In this document: positions 18,742 to 22,140 of the stretch, in pieces
How positions within the stretch are numbered: position 1 is the first letter of the stretch
How the letters are laid out: every line of letters begins with the position of its first letter
NCBI GenBank assembly: GCA_003427395.1
Contig: BFEA01000127.1
Location: forward strand, 2,241,518 to 2,263,657
DNA from: Chara braunii
Taxonomy: Eukaryota > Streptophyta > Charophyceae > Charales > Characeae
Direction of reading: 5' to 3'
Length of the DNA stretch: 22,140 nucleotides
Program-made: the position numbers and the translations under genes
Notes under the pieces: model-generated
What the model was told of the DNA's origin: nothing
The model's database searches: none
Seen by the model: the letters and a program-made list of their open reading frames with translations, nothing else

Positions 18742-19415
18742 TTATATAGGACGATCACTTCTCACAGTCACAGTGAGGCTCCCCTTAGCCATATATGTAT
18801 GTAATCGCAGGCAATCACATCCAAAGTCCGAATCACAGACGCACCTGCAATCACATCAAAGATTCAACCAAAAGTCCACGCACTACGCGGGGTCAACTTC
18901 AACCATTCCCTGCGCTCATACCCCTNGCTTTAGCCATACAAACCTCACTCTTGTGCAACTNCCCAAAATAAATGCTCAGTACTTTTCTTAAATGNCCATT
19001 CAATAAAGTCCGGGTAAAAACACAATGAAACAATCCAAACCACAGGGCTAAAGNCTTTAGGTTGAGTGNCAAGAGTGAATTNGAGTTNAATCGTANACCG
19101 ANGAATCGACAACCGACNTGTTNTCANTGATAACAGAAGATGATCCTTGTGGATCAAGNTGAAACTAGTCNAAGTCCTGAATCAAACGGTCNAGAGGACN
19201 TGTAACACAAGANAGGTCAATNCCCAGGCTAATTCTATAAGTCNATGNAGAATAATCCCCATATCACGATCTCACTNAAATCATCCTAATTAACTAAGCC
19301 TAAGTCTACNTTTAAGCAGTNNCCAAAGCAAAGGTNGACCCTGGCATAATCTCCCCTATANAGATTGGACTGCCNGAATCNCCACCTGTCAAAATATAAN
19401 CCATCTCNTTTAAAC

Positions 19416-19716
19416 TAAGGAAATTTCGGCAGCGNTNNCCGTAGGNAAAGTTCCTTTTCAGAATTTATNTCTGCCCAAATATGAAAACAGAAATAGTNNT
19501 TGACTTTNCAAAGCCCAACTTTGTCTAACTCCNNNATTTANCAAAAATTTGGGCAGCACTCCCTTTAGAGAAGGAGACTTTCCAGATTTTTACTANGTCG
19601 TATATGAACTTTAGACAAGCTGAACTTTGAAAAGTCAANATTTTGACTNACTCCTTNGAGTTGCAGAAATTTNGGCAGCGCTTCCCNTAGAGAAAGTNGC
19701 TTACCAAAATTTATAN
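19416..19716 (+). repeat. About 123-nt nested-hairpin repeats, copy B
   Basis: Base-for-base the same as the copy A region, with N at the same positions. It gives no independent evidence. Confidence 0.55.
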
Positions 19717-20007
19717 AAAGCCAANTANAANAGAAGACCTNANAAAATGCAAGAATCGATCTAAGTAAAAAACTTTGCCCATAAAATGCAGGAATTGAAC
19801 TAACTCCTATCGCTCTAGCACGTGGCGAGCAACNACAACAACTACCTGTCAAACTGAAACTCANACCAAGTAGTAGCCTCCCTCAGTCACATGCAGGTCA
19901 AACCACAAAGGTAAGTACTCTCGCCACCCCAAGTTAAACTTTGCAAACAATAGTTCGTAATCTCTCGATGTTTTATTCCCTTATACCCAGCTTACATAGG
20001 GTATGAA

Positions 20008-20832
20008 GTCAAACCGTCCAATCTTATGGAACGTGCCTGACTCAGCCATTAAATATACACGAACAGGTTGCACAACTACTTCTCTCTTCTTTTGGGCGTA
20101 TGACTAAGCCGTTCATCTTAGAAACAAGGCTTAATCGCCTTGAGCTGTTTAATATCCAGATTATATATACCTCTCTGAACTTAATGTTCAAACATTGGGC
20201 ATAGGACTGAGCCGTTCATCTTAGAACAAGGCCCAGCCTGCCCAGGGTCACCTTAAATTATACTCTTAGTTATACTCTCTTTACGTCATGATAAGCTATA
20301 ACCAGGTCGTCCAATCTTATGGAACCCATGCCTGGCTAGCCTGTTCATATATAGGATAACATAAAAATATAGCCAAATTTTAATCTTTTGGGTTCCAGCA
20401 TGTGTGAGGCATTGGGCCAGACCGTCCAATCTTATGGAACATATCTGGTCCTCTGCCAGGTTCGTTGCTCTCTGATCCACTGTGTACGGCGTTAGCCCAA
20501 GGCCGTGCAATCTTATGGACATGCCCTGCCCTCAGCGAGAATTAGTCCCTCAGAATGAAACAGGAAGGGGATGAGCCGTCCAATCTTATGAACTTGCTCA
20601 GACCTCCTCGACAAAAAACAAAAGAAACAGAACCAAACTCCAACCAAACATGGCAACCAAACCCTCCAATCTTATGGTACAGATTTGGCCCCTGAAAAGT
20701 CAACCACAGTCAAACCCTCACAATTNAGAGCAATNAGACCGTCCAATCTTATGNAACTTGTCTGATTCNNCATGCAGCTCAAAAATAAAACACAGCGGTC
20801 AGGCCGTCCAATCTTATGGAACATGCCTGACC
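20008..20832 (+). repeat. Array of ten covarying hairpins, copy B
   Basis: Identical to the copy A array at an offset of 13126, including the N symbols in unit 9. Because the core of the two copies is identical, the covariation evidence comes from comparing the ten units, not the two copies. Confidence 0.75.
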
Positions 20833-21742
20833 CCATAAGACCCTGCCAGCCTCAGGCAAACCACCTTTNTCCCATCCTTCCCCCAGATGCAACCCCTTCT
20901 TGTTCACAGTCNGCGTTCAGGCAATCANCAAAACTGAAACTGTGATTTCACATACATTCCTTTACTTGATCTGAGTTATCTCTTGTCAATCAAACCAAAG
21001 TCAAAGTAGGGGTGCATACAGTATACTCAGTCAAACATAGCAGGACGTACAGGTAGGGGTTATACCAGGGTATATAGAGGGAAAGCAAACGGTTACCTTT
21101 CAATTCCCTGCCTCCAGAGCTCCTCCTGAGTTCCGGCAGAGCTTCCACAATCGGTGGGCTGACTCCCCACAGAGTCTTGATGCGGTCCTACGGGTTGCAA
21201 TCCCGCCTGGGGCCTTCCTCTGAGATCAAGACTAGACTCAGAGTAAGAAGGGCAGAAGTAGATAGTTTTGAGACTCTAAGATACTAGAGAGGTACACTCA
21301 AACTCGCGGGAGAGGGCCTTGTTATCTTCCAACGCCTGAGGGCCCCGCAATGGCGGCCAAGTGTAACAACTTGGTCAGCTCCAAACCCACCTATCGGGCC
21401 CAGTTCCCCTCACGAACTCCCAAATCGCCGCGCTAACCCCTTTTGCTGCTGCTCTAAACTGTAACAGCAGCCATCCTTGCGGTCCAACCACTCTGCCAAC
21501 ACCGCATGTCCGCCTCCTAGAGCGAAGCTGCAACCGTATGGCCCTCGGGACGGCCGCGGCCAAACCTTCGCAGCGGCCTGCAGTAATTCGGTCGGGGCCG
21601 TAGCAGAAACGCAGCTTCGAACAGCAAGGTACACAACCACCACCAAGGTAGGAACTCCACCGGAGCAGTCGGAGGAGCACTCCACAACGAGCCTCGAGGC
21701 CTAACAGTGCGTAGTGTCATGAGCGTATGGTGGTTCACGCGC

Positions 21743-22140
21743 CCGTTGTCGGAGGGCGCGGTATCCCGGCCCTCCTCTGTGTGCCAAAGTCTCCGCCCGA
21801 CATCGATATTTCATTCTGTGGCCCGCGGCTCGCTGGATGGTTTCCGAACCCCCGTTGGCCTGGTACTTGCAACGTGTCTCGGCACGGACCAACCCTGTTG
21901 AGGTAGCCTTAGCAAAAAGGTGCGCCGCAGGGCTTTCCATTGGTCAACGCAGGCTCGGCGCCCTGCTGTACAGCAGAGCACAACTGGCCTGTGGCCATGG
22001 TAACCGCCGGGCTCGCCCTGGGACTCGGAGGTGAGAAGACTGGCTCAGTCTTTTCAACTGCGCGCCAAGCGCCCCTGTACAGGGTTATGGGATATGTACA
22101 TGGAGCAGGTCAATTGATAAAGGGAAAAAAAAAAAAAAAA
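21743..22140. other. GC-rich end segment with poly-A
   Basis: Sequence after copy B shares nothing with that after copy A. Open frames on both strands (21701-21940 minus, 21837-22034 plus) lack motifs. It contains a 12-bp perfect palindrome ccctgtacaggg (22073-22084) and an aagact/agtctt hairpin near 22035, and it closes with 16 A (22125-22140). The poly-A could mark the 3' end of a retroposon or simply the contig end. Confidence 0.4.

Larger units (their letters stand above)
17655..21742 (+). repeat. 4.1 kb direct repeat, copy B
   Basis: Same orientation and content as the copy at 4524, offset by about 13131 at the start, 13126 in the core and 13116 at the end. Small indels include the absence of a few bases near 18280 and a shortened segment around 21210. 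From about 18811 to 21094 it is identical to copy A apart from three extra N symbols (20869, 20913, 20928), including N at the same places as copy A. The outer 1.1 kb on the left and 0.6 kb on the right differ by several percent. Confidence 0.9.

Overview
The window looks like repeat-rich, gene-poor nuclear DNA of a eukaryote. The evidence is a decayed DIRS-type (tyrosine-recombinase) retrotransposon, intron-like splice signals (GTAAG donors with CAG/TAG acceptors), microsatellite and homopolymer tracts, no dense operon-like coding, and widespread decay of reading frames. I cannot name the lineage. The inverted tyrosine recombinase gene of the retrotransposon recalls kangaroo of the green alga Volvox, but that is only suggestive. 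No intact, confidently functional cellular protein gene was found.

Layout. 1-814: AT-rich, with a 27-nt poly-T and a G-rich, quadruplex-prone tract. 815-4140: a degenerate DIRS-like element. A gag-like frame with a 108-nt intron is followed by reverse transcriptase and RNase H on the plus strand. A tyrosine recombinase lies tail to tail on the minus strand. Stops in gag, and several in the polymerase region, are explicable by C-to-T or G-to-A changes. 4524-8626 and 17655-21742: two direct copies of a ~4.1 kb non-coding repeat about 13.1 kb apart. They could be the long terminal repeats of one very large element, or a dispersed or segmental duplication. 8627-17654: about 9 kb between the copies, mostly without recognisable genes. 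It holds two weak gene candidates (a spliced plus-strand model at 9257-10163 and a minus-strand frame near 14627-15301), several strong short hairpins, a tRNA-derived-looking fragment and a cluster of direct and inverted repeats (13557-13947). 21743-22140: GC-rich sequence ending in a 16-nt poly-A at the window edge.

The most interesting signal is inside the 4.1 kb repeat. Ten hairpin units lie 65-112 nt apart (6882-7706, repeated at 20008-20832). All share a nearly invariant core with an ATCTTA hexaloop. Their outer stems differ in sequence from unit to unit while staying complementary, a covariation pattern that points to selection on folded RNA or on cruciform DNA. A second family of nested hairpins lies just upstream (6290-6590), and a third structured cluster (5213-5350) shows a compensatory base-pair change between the two copies. 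I know no named system that matches this.

Caution: the central 2.3 kb of the two copies is identical, including N symbols at the same positions, while the flanks differ by several percent. The core of at least one copy is therefore probably assembly consensus rather than independent sequence.
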